Positions 1-9,572 of a stretch of 64,000 nucleotides of DNA are shown in pieces. This DNA comes from an uncultured Isosphaeraceae bacterium (lineage in GTDB: Bacteria; Planctomycetota; Planctomycetia; Isosphaerales; Isosphaeraceae), in assembly GCA_945957605.1 (NCBI GenBank), contig CAMFLR010000008.1:268240-332239 (forward strand), in the 5' to 3' direction. The first letter of the stretch is position 1. The number at the start of each line of letters is the position of its first letter. The notes below the pieces were generated by a model that saw only the letters and a list, made by a program, of their open reading frames with translations, was not told the DNA's origin and ran no database searches. A program made the translations under genes and the position numbers.

Positions 1-1362
1 GCCGTGATGATCTCGATCGTCGCCACCGAAACCTCGGCGGTGACATTCTTGAGCGTTCCCGGCAATGCTTTTCGCGGAGATCTCACGTTCCTGCAACTCG
101 CCATTGGATATATGCTGGCGCGTATCTTCGTGGCGATCGTTTTGATGCCGCCGTACTTCAAAAGCGAGATCCTTTCCGCCTACCAACTGCTGCAGCAACG
201 TTTCGGGAAGTCGACGCAAAAGGCGGCCTCTCTATTATTTCTGGTCACGCGCACCCTGGGATCTGGCCTGAGGCTCTTTCTCGCCGCCAAGGTGCTCGAG
301 GTGATTACGCACTGGGATCTGCGCTATTCCATTCTGGTGATCGGCTTTTCGACATTGCTTTACACGTTCCTCGGTGGCATCAAGGCCGTCGTCTGGACCG
401 ACGTCCTTCAGTTCTTCATCTATCTGATCGCCGCTGTCGTCTCGCTGGCGATTTTGCTCCGCGAGATCCCCGGTGGCTGGGACGCTGTTTGGAACCAAGC
501 TCAGGCCGCGGGCAAGTTCCGCATGATCAAATGGGGTACGGAAGGGCTGGCTTCCCCGACCGATCTCTCTTCGTGGGGGAAATATATTTACGCGATCCTT
601 TCGCAGCCCTACACGATCTTCGCCGGCGTGATCGGCGGATTTGTGCTCGATACCGGTTCGCACGGTGTCGACCAGATGATGGTTCAACGCTATCTTGCCG
701 CTCGTTCCGAGAAGCAAGCAAGTTGGGCGCTGGTGGCGAGCGGCGTGGTCATCTTCTTCCAGTTCGCGCTGTTCCTCATCATCGGCGTCGGGTTGTGGGT
801 GCTCTATCAAGGCAAGGCGCCCGGAACCGATGGAGAATTTGCCACGTTCATTCGCGACTATCTTCCGACCGGCATGCTCGGGATTGTCGTCGCCGCGATT
901 TTCTCGGTGACAATGAGCACCCTTTCTGGCGCGATCAGCGCTTCGGCCTCGACCTCGATCAACGACCTTTATTTGCCGCTCTTTCCTAATACAAAGGGTG
1001 AGAAAATCCTGAACCTCTCGCGCGGAGCGACGGTGTTCTGGGCGATCATGCAAATGGCGGTCGCGTTCGCAGCGATGAATCAAAAGCAAAGCGTGATCGA
1101 CAACGCACTCTCAGTCGCTTCGTTTGCGATGGGCATTCTGCTGGGGCTGTTTTTGCTCGGGATTGTCACGAAGAAGGTCGCCGAGGGAGCGGCGTTTGTC
1201 GGCATGATCACGGCGATCGTGGTCGTTTCGCTGCTTGCATTCGGCACGAAAGTGGCGTACCCGTGGTGGGCGCTCGTTGGTTCGAGCACTGTGGTTCTTG
1301 TCGCAATCGCCGTACAACCGCTTTTCAGCAACATCAAGCCTGCACCTGAGGTGGAACTATGA
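1..1362 (+). CDS. Sodium:solute symporter (SSS family), 5' end outside the window
   Basis: The frame is open to the left edge, so the N-terminus is missing; about 450 residues are visible where the family usually has 500-600. The protein is a run of hydrophobic segments with short loops, and the stretch GGIKAVVWTDVLQ near residue 125 is typical of SSS (LeuT-fold) sodium symporters. Known for the family: sodium-driven import of sugars, amino acids or organic acids across the inner membrane. The stop overlaps the start of the next gene (ATGA at 1359-1362), so the two are translationally coupled. Because that neighbour looks like a peptidoglycan-fragment hydrolase, import of a muropeptide or amino sugar is a reasonable inference, but the substrate cannot be read from the sequence. 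Confidence 0.88.
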   Translation, partial: AVMISIVATETSAVTFLSVPGNAFRGDLTFLQLAIGYMLARIFVAIVLMPPYFKSEILSAYQLLQQRFGKSTQKAASLLFLVTRTLGSGLRLFLAAKVLEVITHWDLRYSILVIGFSTLLYTFLGGIKAVVWTDVLQFFIYLIAAVVSLAILLREIPGGWDAVWNQAQAAGKFRMIKWGTEGLASPTDLSSWGKYIYAILSQPYTIFAGVIGGFVLDTGSHGVDQMMVQRYLAARSEKQASWALVASGVVIFFQFALFLIIGVGLWVLYQGKAPGTDGEFATFIRDYLPTGMLGIVVAAIFSVTMSTLSGAISASASTSINDLYLPLFPNTKGEKILNLSRGATVFWAIMQMAVAFAAMNQKQSVIDNALSVASFAMGILLGLFLLGIVTKKVAEGAAFVGMITAIVVVSLLAFGTKVAYPWWALVGSSTVVLVAIAVQPLFSNIKPAPEVEL

Positions 1363-3710
1363 AACGGCCCATTTTCGCGGTGATTGGCTTGCTGTTGCTG
1401 GCTTCGACCGCCCGCGCTGGTTTGCCCGAAGTGAAACCCGAGGCGGTTGGACTCGATGGCCGTCGGCTGGATCGCATCGACGGTGTGATCGATCGCGCGA
1501 TCGGTCGCAAGATGTTCCGAGGCGCAGTGGTGCTGGTGGCGCGTCAGGGAAAGATTGCGTATGTGAAGTCATTTGGTCATCGCGCACTCGTTCCGTCCGA
1601 GGAACCGATGACGCGCGACACGATTTTCGACATGGCGTCGATTACGAAACCAGTCGCGACGGCCAGTTCCGTGATGGTCCTGCTCGAACAGGGAAAGCTG
1701 CGCGTCGATGACACGTATGTCCGTCATCTCCCTGCATTTGACTCGAACGGCAAACGTGCGATTACCATCGAGCACCTGCTGCGGCATCGCGCGGGGTTGA
1801 TTCCTGATAACCCAATTGGCGACTTCGCGAACGGGCCAGCAACCGCCTGGAAGAATCTCGAGGCAATCAAACTGCTTTCGGCCCCTGGCGACAAGTTTGC
1901 TTACAGCGACGTCGGCTTCATGTTCCTGGGACGCCTGGTGGACACCCTTGGCGGCAAGCCTCTCGATGAATTCGCCAGTGAAAACCTGTTCAAACCGCTC
2001 GGTTTGAAAGACACGTCGTTCAAGCCCGACGCGAGCAAGCTCCCACGGATCGCACCGACCGAACGCGAGAACGGCAAGATGATCCGAGGTGTCGTGCACG
2101 ACCCGCGTGCTCGGGCGTTGGGCGGCGTCGCTGGGCACGCGGGATTGTTCAGCACGGCTGATGATCTGGCGGTTTTCGCGCAGATGTTGCTCGATGGCGG
2201 CAAGGGAATCAACGGCGAGCGCGTGCTCAGTCCGTTGACGATTCGCAAGATGATCGACGCGGCCGATACTCCGCCCAATCAACGCCGCGGGCTGGGCTGG
2301 GATGTCGCGACGCCCTACAGCGGCCTGCGAGGTGCGCTCTTCGGCGAGCCGAGCTTCGGTCATACCGGATTTACCGGGACGAGCCTGTGGGTCGATCCCG
2401 AAACGAAGACGATCGTGATCATGCTCACGAGCCGGCTTCATCCCGATGGCGGCGGTAATCCCCTGCCCGCCCGCGCAGAGATCGCCACGATTGTTGCCTC
2501 GGCAATTACTGACGCGAACATCGCCGCCAAACCGCCCCTCGCAAAACCGGCTGCCGCGGTCAACACTTTGCCGTCAGTTCATCCAGTGCTGTGTGGAATT
2601 GATGTCCTAGCGCGAGATGAATTCCGGGTTCTCAAAAACAAACGCGTGGGATTGATCACCAATCACACGGGACGCGCGCGTTCGGGCGAGTCGACGATCG
2701 ATATTCTTCACAAGGCTCCCGGCGTGAAGCTTGTTCGGCTATTCAGTCCGGAGCACGGGATCCGCGGGTTGGTCGACAAGGAAATTGGCGATGACGTCGA
2801 TCAGAAAACCGGCCTCAAGGTGATCAGCCTTTACAGCAAGTCACGCAAGCCAGCCGCCGAGTTGCTCAAAGATCTCGATGTGCTTGTTTACGATATTCAA
2901 GACATTGGTACGCGTTTTTATACGTATATTGGCACTCTGGGACTAATGCTCGAAGCCGCCGCTGAAAACGGAAAAGAAGTGGTCGTGCTCGACCGCCCTA
3001 ATCCCGTTGGTGGAGTGGCGGTCGCCGGCCCGATTCGCGATCCCGACTTCGCCGCTTTCATCGCCTATCACGCCCTTCCGGTGCGACATGGAATGACCGT
3101 TGGCGAACTGGCGAAGATGTTCAATGCAGAGCGGTCGATTCACGCGAAGTTGACGGTCGTTCCGATCGAGGGCTGGAACCGCGCCGATCTGTTCGATCGC
3201 ACCGGCTTGCTCTGGACGAACCCCTCGCCCAACATGCGAAGCCTCACCGAAGCCATAATCTATCCCGGCGTCGGTTTGCTCGAAGCGACAAACCTCGCGA
3301 CCGGTCGTGGCACCGACACCCCCTTCGAACGCTTCGGCGCGCCATACATCGATCCTGTTCAGTTCGCGACAGCTCTCAACGAGCATAAGCTGCCAGGCGT
3401 GCGCTTCGTGCCGATTCGTTTCAAGCCTACGGAACGGCAGTTTGCTGGAGTTGATTGTGGTGGCGCGAATCTCATCATCACCGACTGGTCGACGTTTGAG
3501 CCGGTCGATGTTGGTGTCGCGATCGCGGTGACACTCCGGCGGCATTACAAGAACCATTGGAAGCCAGATTCGCTGCTCAAATTCATTGCCGATCGCGATG
3601 CCTTTGATCGGTTGCTGGCGGGCGAGTCTCTTGCGGCGATCAAGTGGACGTGGCAAGTTGAGCTTGACGAATTTCGACGAGTTCGCGACCGTTACCTCAT
3701 CTATCGCTAG
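1359..3710 (+). CDS. Fusion of a serine beta-lactamase-fold hydrolase (AmiE-like) with a DUF1343/NamZ-type exo-N-acetylmuramidase
   Basis: The 783-residue protein starts with a signal peptide ending near STARA. Residues about 25-385 form a class C beta-lactamase-type serine hydrolase with S94-I-T-K97, Y182-S-D and H335-T-G. Residues about 410-783 match the DUF1343 family, including a conserved SPEHG motif with Glu at about 465. DUF1343 was established as the exo-muramidase NamZ in Bacillus subtilis, where the neighbouring AmiE, also of beta-lactamase fold, cleaves the MurNAc-L-Ala bond. The fusion therefore plausibly releases MurNAc and removes stem peptides in the periplasm. The start overlaps the upstream symporter stop. 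The N-terminal half could instead be an esterase or carboxypeptidase; the C-terminal assignment is firmer. Confidence 0.85.
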   Translation: MKRPIFAVIGLLLLASTARAGLPEVKPEAVGLDGRRLDRIDGVIDRAIGRKMFRGAVVLVARQGKIAYVKSFGHRALVPSEEPMTRDTIFDMASITKPVATASSVMVLLEQGKLRVDDTYVRHLPAFDSNGKRAITIEHLLRHRAGLIPDNPIGDFANGPATAWKNLEAIKLLSAPGDKFAYSDVGFMFLGRLVDTLGGKPLDEFASENLFKPLGLKDTSFKPDASKLPRIAPTERENGKMIRGVVHDPRARALGGVAGHAGLFSTADDLAVFAQMLLDGGKGINGERVLSPLTIRKMIDAADTPPNQRRGLGWDVATPYSGLRGALFGEPSFGHTGFTGTSLWVDPETKTIVIMLTSRLHPDGGGNPLPARAEIATIVASAITDANIAAKPPLAKPAAAVNTLPSVHPVLCGIDVLARDEFRVLKNKRVGLITNHTGRARSGESTIDILHKAPGVKLVRLFSPEHGIRGLVDKEIGDDVDQKTGLKVISLYSKSRKPAAELLKDLDVLVYDIQDIGTRFYTYIGTLGLMLEAAAENGKEVVVLDRPNPVGGVAVAGPIRDPDFAAFIAYHALPVRHGMTVGELAKMFNAERSIHAKLTVVPIEGWNRADLFDRTGLLWTNPSPNMRSLTEAIIYPGVGLLEATNLATGRGTDTPFERFGAPYIDPVQFATALNEHKLPGVRFVPIRFKPTERQFAGVDCGGANLIITDWSTFEPVDVGVAIAVTLRRHYKNHWKPDSLLKFIADRDAFDRLLAGESLAAIKWTWQVELDEFRRVRDRYLIYR

Positions 3711-3761
3711 CCCACACCCTCTCGGGCCCCCGGCGATGGTGCGACGCAGGGTTCCCGAACC

Positions 3762-5321
3762 ATGTTACGCAATCCGCAGGTGTACTCGCGCATCAAGCGA
3801 CGAAGCTTGACGATTCTCGCTCTCGGCCTCGTGCTGGCTTGCGTCTACGTGGCAACACACGGCGGCGTCGCCAAGCGAGCGCGCGCAGCACGTAACTCGC
3901 ACGCGAGCGTGCCACATCCCAACTTTTTGATCATCATCGGCGACGATCACGCAGCCGACACGCTCGGCGTGAACGGAGACACACACGGCGCAACGCCGCG
4001 ACTCGACGCCCTCGCCCGCCAGGGTGTGAATTTCCGCCATGCCTACTGCAACGCCCCCGTTTGCACCGCCAGCCGCCAAAGCCTCATCACCGGCCGGCTA
4101 CCTCACGCCGTCGGCGTTACCCGGCTCAATACCGCACTCCCCGAGACGGCGGTGACACTGGGTGATTGGATGCTTGGGCGTGGATACGTGACGGGTGCTT
4201 ACGGCAAGATGCACTTCAACGCGGCGAAGAATCACGGCTTTGAAGACATCGTCGACACCTCCGACTGGAAGAAGCACCTCGCCGCGCATCCGCCGGCTGG
4301 TGGCGATCACTCGGTGCCGTTCCGTCCCTTTCGCGACCCCAGCTCCTTCTGGCTGAATTCCGCGACGCGATCGTACGGCCTCCCCGACGCGTCGATGGAA
4401 GCGACGTTCTTCGCCGACAATGCGGCGCAGTTCTTCAACGAGCACAAGAAAGAACCATTCACGCTCGTCGTCGGCTTCCATGAGCCGCATTCCCCGTTCA
4501 TCTTCCCGGATGACTGGTCCAAGCGGTTCTCACCCAATGACTTCCCCGTACCGGCGGTGAACGACTTCGACCGCGCCCATCAGCCCAAGATTTTCAAGGA
4601 AATCACGCCCGAACAGACGCGCGGGATTACGGCATCGTATTACACGTCGATTTCTTATCTCGACTCAAAAGTCGGTCGAATTCTCGACGCACTCGAAAAG
4701 TCGGGACTGGCCGAGAACACGATCGTGGTCTATCTCGGGGACAACGGATATCACCGCGGCCATCATGGTCGATTCGAGAAGCATTCACTCTACGAACGTG
4801 CGGTGAATGTCCCCTTGATTATGCGATGGCCGGGAAAGATTCCTGCTGGTAGGCAGATTGACGACCTCGTGGAATTGGTCGATATCTTGCCAACGCTGAT
4901 GGACCTCTCCGATTTCGCACCGCCGCCCGATATTCAAGGCCGCAGCCTGGTCGGGCTGATTCGTGGCCTGCCTGACGCGAAGGGCCGCGAAACTGTGTTC
5001 AGCGAGTACCTCGAAAACGAAGAGGCGATGGTTTCGGACGGCCGATACAAGCTGATCGTCGGCACCGGAGCAAGACACAGGCTCGACGGTTACGAGACCG
5101 AGAATCCGACTCCCGGCCCCTATTTACGACTCTACGACCGGAAGGCAGATCCGGAGGAAAACACCGATATCTCAGGGACAGAAGCCGCCAAGCCTGTCAT
5201 CAAACGACTGCAAACCGCGATGTTTCAACGGCTCACATCAACGCGCAAGGCCGAGGATCAAGTGCCGCCGACGCTCGACGAACTCGAAGCGATTCGCTGG
5301 TGCCTTCGACCTCGAGACTAG
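3762..5321 (+). CDS. Sulfatase (formylglycine type, iduronate-2-sulfatase-like)
   Basis: The 519-residue protein has an N-terminal hydrophobic segment (about residues 15-32) acting as signal or anchor, then the alkaline-phosphatase-like fold opening NFLIIIGDDHAAD, whose paired Asp residues bind calcium. C101-T-A-S-R105 is the CxAxR core in which the Cys is converted to formylglycine; the Pro/Cys form of the signature varies, and here it is CTASR. Further metal and substrate motifs are visible as GAYGKMHF and YLGDNGYHRGHHG. Known role: hydrolysis of sulfate esters, usually from sulfated polysaccharides, in the periplasm. Planctomycetes carry large sulfatase sets. It lies 51 bases after the NamZ-type gene and may be co-transcribed. 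A later start would still leave the catalytic domain whole. Confidence 0.92.
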   Translation: MLRNPQVYSRIKRRSLTILALGLVLACVYVATHGGVAKRARAARNSHASVPHPNFLIIIGDDHAADTLGVNGDTHGATPRLDALARQGVNFRHAYCNAPVCTASRQSLITGRLPHAVGVTRLNTALPETAVTLGDWMLGRGYVTGAYGKMHFNAAKNHGFEDIVDTSDWKKHLAAHPPAGGDHSVPFRPFRDPSSFWLNSATRSYGLPDASMEATFFADNAAQFFNEHKKEPFTLVVGFHEPHSPFIFPDDWSKRFSPNDFPVPAVNDFDRAHQPKIFKEITPEQTRGITASYYTSISYLDSKVGRILDALEKSGLAENTIVVYLGDNGYHRGHHGRFEKHSLYERAVNVPLIMRWPGKIPAGRQIDDLVELVDILPTLMDLSDFAPPPDIQGRSLVGLIRGLPDAKGRETVFSEYLENEEAMVSDGRYKLIVGTGARHRLDGYETENPTPGPYLRLYDRKADPEENTDISGTEAAKPVIKRLQTAMFQRLTSTRKAEDQVPPTLDELEAIRWCLRPRD

Positions 5322-5327
5322 CGCGAC

Positions 5328-7607
5328 CTAGACGGCGGTTGGAACTTCCTTCTTCCGTCTTACGAAGACCAGCGCGACGCAAATCAAGATCGATGCGCCC
5401 GAGATCCCAAACGCCAGGCGCTGGCCGGTGGGCCGGTAACGGAATTCGACGCGGGTTCGCCCTGTGCCGTCAAGCGGAGCGGCGAGCAAGCCACCATCAA
5501 CACGCCTGGCGGGTTGGGAAGGTCCGTCATTGATTCGTACTTCCCATCCCGGATAGAACGCGCGGCAGAGAATCAACTCAATCGCACCGTCGTGCTCGAC
5601 CTCCCCTGCCAGACCATCCCAGTTCACAATGCGGGCCGACGTCGCGCGGTGCGGATTCGCTCGACGAGGAGCCTCGCCCGCCAGATAGTATGCTGTGTCG
5701 ACATTGTCCTGCGACGATAGTTGTTCGTTCAATCCGCGCAGGTCGGCGACCTCAAAAACGCGGAGCGCGAGTCTGACTTTCGGAAAAACGTCGCGCACGC
5801 GAAGCACGTGCCAGTCACGCCGCTTGCCTGCTGACACATTTTGAATCGTCAATACATCAAGCGTCGGGTCGGCACCGTGAAAGATTTCATCGCCCACGCT
5901 GTCTGCGAGCGCTGTGTCCCAAACCAGATGCGTCACCCCGAAACGGCGGAGCCAGCGTAGGGAAGAAACCGAGGCGATACCACGCGGGTCGAGCGCCGCC
6001 TTGAGGATGTTGTTGGGACGTGGTAGCGGGAATCCGGTATAAGGACTTCCGGTTGCGACGCCCGCGCGAATGGGCAAGTTATCAAGCGTTCCGCCGACTC
6101 GCCCGACACCGGTTTCCTTCGCCAGTTGTGCAAGCACGGGGCTCGATTCAGGGAGCGGAATCGACCATCCCCAACGCGTCGTTCCGGCGAAGTGATAGTA
6201 TCCCGCCAGTTCAATCGCCGTGAGCACGAAGAGGACTGCAATCCCTCGCGCCTTTCGCCGCCAGTAGATGAGCAAAACAACAGAGGCCAGCCACATCACG
6301 GCCGCGATCGCCACGCGCTCAATCACCGCAAAGTCGCTCAAATTGGGCCGGAATTCAGGGCGGATGCGCGGTAGCGCGAATGCCCAGACGATCGACCCAA
6401 TTCCATAAACGATAGCGAGAATTAATCCGAGATAGAAACGTCTATTTGTGAGAGCGCGGTCAAAACCTCGACCAGCGAGTAGGCAAAGTCCCAGGCTTGA
6501 AATCACCGTATAGCGCGCGGGACAGCGAAAGAAGCCGAAGCCGGGTACTTTCAAGAGGTAGACATAACCCATCGGCCACCAGCGTGGTATGGTCGCGAGT
6601 GCGAGCGTGGCAATCGTAATGACACGCCAGGGCCAGATCCGCGAACCTCCGCCGAAAAAGCCGATGATTGCGAGGATCAGCGGAACGGTTCCCACGAACA
6701 GGCACGTTTCGTATCCCGTCGTATCCTGGCTGAACCAGTACCGCCCTTCCGGACCTTGCGCCAGCCCACGAAACAGGCCCGGAACCGCCAGCTCATTCCA
6801 GTGGTCGGGAGGATAAGAATAGAACGCAAGCTCGTTCGCGCTGCGACTCAACTGCCCGACCATCTCCGCCAGTTCAAACGTGGGAATGAGCTGAACCGCC
6901 GCCACGCCGACTGCGAGCGCTAAGGCGGCCAGTACTCCAATCACGCGTCGCTTATGCTGACCGGTTTGCGCCGCACGCCACATTCCGGTGAAGGCCGCAA
7001 GTGCGCCCGTCCAGAACTGAACCTGGAAGTGGCCGAGCGTGATTTGTGCACCCCACGCGAGGCCGAACCAGCCTAACCAACGCAATTCGCCGGTACTGGC
7101 GAAGCGATCGATCAATAACAAGCAAATTGGCAGATAAGCAAGCGTATGATAAGCCCACTCGTGGCTTGAATGGATCGTTTGAAATCCGCAAAACGTGAAC
7201 GCGATCGCCGAGACGGCCGCGGCCCAGGGGCTGATCTCAAGCTGGCGGGCATAAGCATAAACCGCTGCCGCCATGATTACATAATGCAACCACATCGACA
7301 GCCGATATGCGGCCGACACGTTCAACACGCCGTAAAGCAGCCAGTTGAGCGGATAAAACGCCGCGACGTGACTCTCTGCGACGAGCGGCGCCCCTAGCCC
7401 TAAACGCTCGGACCAGTACGGCAGCGTTCCCTGCTTCAGGCTCGCGCTTAGCTCCGCCTTGATCGGCCGAAAAATCCGGTCCGGGTCGCCGCCGCTCGGC
7501 TCGTAACCGACGAGCAATCCCGCCATGATCAGACCAACCGTCGCACAGGTCACAATCAGCGGAACGCTGATCCAATGACGTCGCCCAGCGTCTTCGGGCG
7601 CCGTCAT
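5328..7607 (-). CDS. YfhO-like polytopic membrane protein (GT-C-type fold)
   Basis: The 759-residue protein opens with one membrane helix (about residues 15-35), a long periplasmic loop with the pattern SGGDPDRIF and LPYWSERLGLGAPL, then about a dozen hydrophobic segments up to residue 480, and a soluble C-terminal domain of about 250 residues. The last part ends in another membrane helix and a basic RRKKE tail. This layout fits YfhO-family proteins, which are distant relatives of GT-C glycosyltransferases and in Gram-positive bacteria help glycosylate lipoteichoic acid. Here the acceptor is unknown. It converges on the sulfatase gene with a 6-base gap. Function in glycan transfer is inferred from fold class only. 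Confidence 0.75.
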   Translation of the reverse strand: MTAPEDAGRRHWISVPLIVTCATVGLIMAGLLVGYEPSGGDPDRIFRPIKAELSASLKQGTLPYWSERLGLGAPLVAESHVAAFYPLNWLLYGVLNVSAAYRLSMWLHYVIMAAAVYAYARQLEISPWAAAVSAIAFTFCGFQTIHSSHEWAYHTLAYLPICLLLIDRFASTGELRWLGWFGLAWGAQITLGHFQVQFWTGALAAFTGMWRAAQTGQHKRRVIGVLAALALAVGVAAVQLIPTFELAEMVGQLSRSANELAFYSYPPDHWNELAVPGLFRGLAQGPEGRYWFSQDTTGYETCLFVGTVPLILAIIGFFGGGSRIWPWRVITIATLALATIPRWWPMGYVYLLKVPGFGFFRCPARYTVISSLGLCLLAGRGFDRALTNRRFYLGLILAIVYGIGSIVWAFALPRIRPEFRPNLSDFAVIERVAIAAVMWLASVVLLIYWRRKARGIAVLFVLTAIELAGYYHFAGTTRWGWSIPLPESSPVLAQLAKETGVGRVGGTLDNLPIRAGVATGSPYTGFPLPRPNNILKAALDPRGIASVSSLRWLRRFGVTHLVWDTALADSVGDEIFHGADPTLDVLTIQNVSAGKRRDWHVLRVRDVFPKVRLALRVFEVADLRGLNEQLSSQDNVDTAYYLAGEAPRRANPHRATSARIVNWDGLAGEVEHDGAIELILCRAFYPGWEVRINDGPSQPARRVDGGLLAAPLDGTGRTRVEFRYRPTGQRLAFGISGASILICVALVFVRRKKEVPTAV

Positions 7608-7789
7608 CGGACGACCTCACAAGCAGCGACTGAATTGAATGACCGGTTGCCCAAGAAAGATGCGATCAACAAGTGAATCGGGCTCGGCGGACAAGAATCG
7701 AAAGGACGCGACATCGACCAATGATGCCGCGCCGTTTCAGAATACCCGATTTCCGGCCGATTTCCACGAACTCGCCTGTGCTTCCGGCG

Positions 7790-8263
7790 TCAATTCAACT
7801 CATAGTCCGGTATGACGTTCTCACCCGCTTTGACAGTCGCTTTGAGCGTCGACTGCTTGCTATCCGCATACTTCAGCGGCAATCGCGGGTTCATCACAGC
7901 CGTTGATTTCGAAAGCAAGTCGCGCGAATCGCCCGCGCCTGCATAGGAAACCGTCACGACGTACTCGCCAATCGCAGCACCATCGTTGCCGGCGTAGGTC
8001 GTGAGCTGAAACTTCCCTTCGGCGTTCGTTTTTCCGGTTGCGCTCGGCGTCAGATTCACGCCAGCGTCGTTAGGTTTCGCTTCGGCCACGTTCGCAGGAA
8101 TGAACGCGACCAACGCATCGGCCAGCGGCTTTCCCTTGAACTTGATCGCGCCAATTACCGGATGAACTGGCACCGGCCCTGGTGCTGGACGATCGCTGCA
8201 ACCAGCGAGCGTGGCCGATAGAACCACGCTCGCGATCGTCAGGAGGTTAGAAAATGTTCTCAT
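7790..8263 (-). CDS. Small lipoprotein paired with a DUF1559 gene
   Basis: The 157-residue protein has a lipoprotein signal with the lipobox LAGC at residues 19-22. The mature part starts with a beta-rich domain of the kind GAIKFKGKPLADALVAF, typical of planctomycete carboxypeptidase-regulatory-like or transthyretin-like secreted proteins. The start codon shares one base with the stop of the upstream DUF1559 gene (8263), so translation is coupled. This DUF1559 plus small lipoprotein arrangement is repeated at 11517-12867. Function is unknown; association of the lipoprotein with the pilin-like product at the envelope is only an inference from the repeated pairing. Confidence 0.8.
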   Translation of the reverse strand: MRTFSNLLTIASVVLSATLAGCSDRPAPGPVPVHPVIGAIKFKGKPLADALVAFIPANVAEAKPNDAGVNLTPSATGKTNAEGKFQLTTYAGNDGAAIGEYVVTVSYAGAGDSRDLLSKSTAVMNPRLPLKYADSKQSTLKATVKAGENVIPDYELN

Positions 8264-9333
8264 CAGTAGGAGTCCGACGAGATGACTTCGCCACGATTGT
8301 AGCTGATCAGCGAGACGAACACGCCGGGGGCGGTTGAGGTCTTGATGAAGTGCACCGAACCGTCGCCGAAGACATGATTTGCACCGCCCGGATGGAACGA
8401 GTAGACCTCGTTGTTACTGCTGTAATTCGTGTGCTGGTTCGAGCCGTCGCCGTCTGTGTAGAACTCGCTGTTGTAATCCGCCCAGCCGGCGCCGCTGCCC
8501 TGATTCGAGGCAACAACCGGGCTGCCGCCGTTGTACCAGGGGATACTCGTCCCCGCGCTGTACGACTTGCCTTGCAAGTAGAACCCCGGCCGGCCGGCGT
8601 CTTCCGAGACCATGATCGTGCTTGACGTGCCATCGGTGTTTTCGGCGATCCGGCGAGCATAGTTGCCGTGCAAAAGGCCGAGCACGTCTTGTCCCGCGAT
8701 ATGCGGCACGTTGTTCAGCGTCATCCAGCCGTCTGAGACGCCGTCATCAACAGCGTAGTCGCCAGCGGCGAGATTGACCGACCATCCTGCGCCATAGAAG
8801 GCCTGGGAAAGTGCGTCGGAATAAGGGGCGATGCGATAAGGCGGGGCGGACGGGCAAACCATGAAGTTGAGCTGCGTGCCCACGAGCGTCGTGTTGACCG
8901 GCGCAGAGAACGGCTGGGCGACGTTGTAGGAGTTGTATAGGGCCGATTGTTCGACGAACGGCAAAACCAGCGTGGTCCACGATTGGACGTCGACCGCCTG
9001 GTTGCAAACCTCGCCAATCGCGATCGGGCAAGGCGCCTGGTAATTTGGATTCGTGTTCGGCAGCGACGTCAGGTCAACCGGCTGATACGGCGGCTTCAGG
9101 AGCGGCGTCGAGATCGCCCAGGTCGGCGGAAGCACTTGCCGGCTGCTCTCGAAGTTGAGGAGTGACAGGCCGATTTGCTTCAAGTTGTTGGTGCATTGGG
9201 CACGTCTCGCGGCCTCGCGTGCAGCCTGCACGGCCGGGAGCAAGAGTGCGATGAGCACTGCAATGATGGCGATGACCACCAGCAGCTCGATGAGCGTAAA
9301 ACCGGTTCGCAACTTCGACTTCGGAGTGATCAC
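8263..9333 (-). CDS. DUF1559 prepilin-like protein
   Basis: The 356-residue product carries a type IV prepilin-type N-terminus: a short basic leader, then [20 protein letters not shown] with the conserved Glu at position +5, followed by [16 protein letters not shown]. The C-terminus has the planctomycete H-x9-DG signature ([17 protein letters not shown]), which identifies DUF1559. Such proteins are massively expanded in Planctomycetota and are thought to be processed by prepilin peptidase and anchored or assembled at the envelope; their role is not established. The GTG start is set by a GGGGAG ribosome site nine bases upstream. The lipoprotein gene downstream overlaps by one base. Confidence 0.93.
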   Translation of the reverse strand: MITPKSKLRTGFTLIELLVVIAIIAVLIALLLPAVQAAREAARRAQCTNNLKQIGLSLLNFESSRQVLPPTWAISTPLLKPPYQPVDLTSLPNTNPNYQAPCPIAIGEVCNQAVDVQSWTTLVLPFVEQSALYNSYNVAQPFSAPVNTTLVGTQLNFMVCPSAPPYRIAPYSDALSQAFYGAGWSVNLAAGDYAVDDGVSDGWMTLNNVPHIAGQDVLGLLHGNYARRIAENTDGTSSTIMVSEDAGRPGFYLQGKSYSAGTSIPWYNGGSPVVASNQGSGAGWADYNSEFYTDGDGSNQHTNYSSNNEVYSFHPGGANHVFGDGSVHFIKTSTAPGVFVSLISYNRGEVISSDSY

Positions 9334-9572
9334 GGCAATAATCTCCCCTGCGCGACGAATGGATGGATGGCGAGGGGATGATAATGTGTCTAACGCAGCG
9401 ATCGGTGAAGCAGCAGCGAATGTTTGATGAAGCTCGACGAATCACTGGAAACGATTTGTGTTTGACCGAACGCACGCTTGATTGTTCACCAGAAACGCCG
9501 GCGTAACGGCGTGTCGATATGCGAGTTAGGGTGCTCGCTTTCAAAACCCGATTGCTTTGGAAGGGTTCTGCA

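Noticed and set aside
9495..9512. A six-base stem ACGCCG/CGGCGT between the divergent DUF1559 and SPFH genes
   Set aside because: Short GC palindromes are expected by chance in this base composition and no promoter boxes sit around it.
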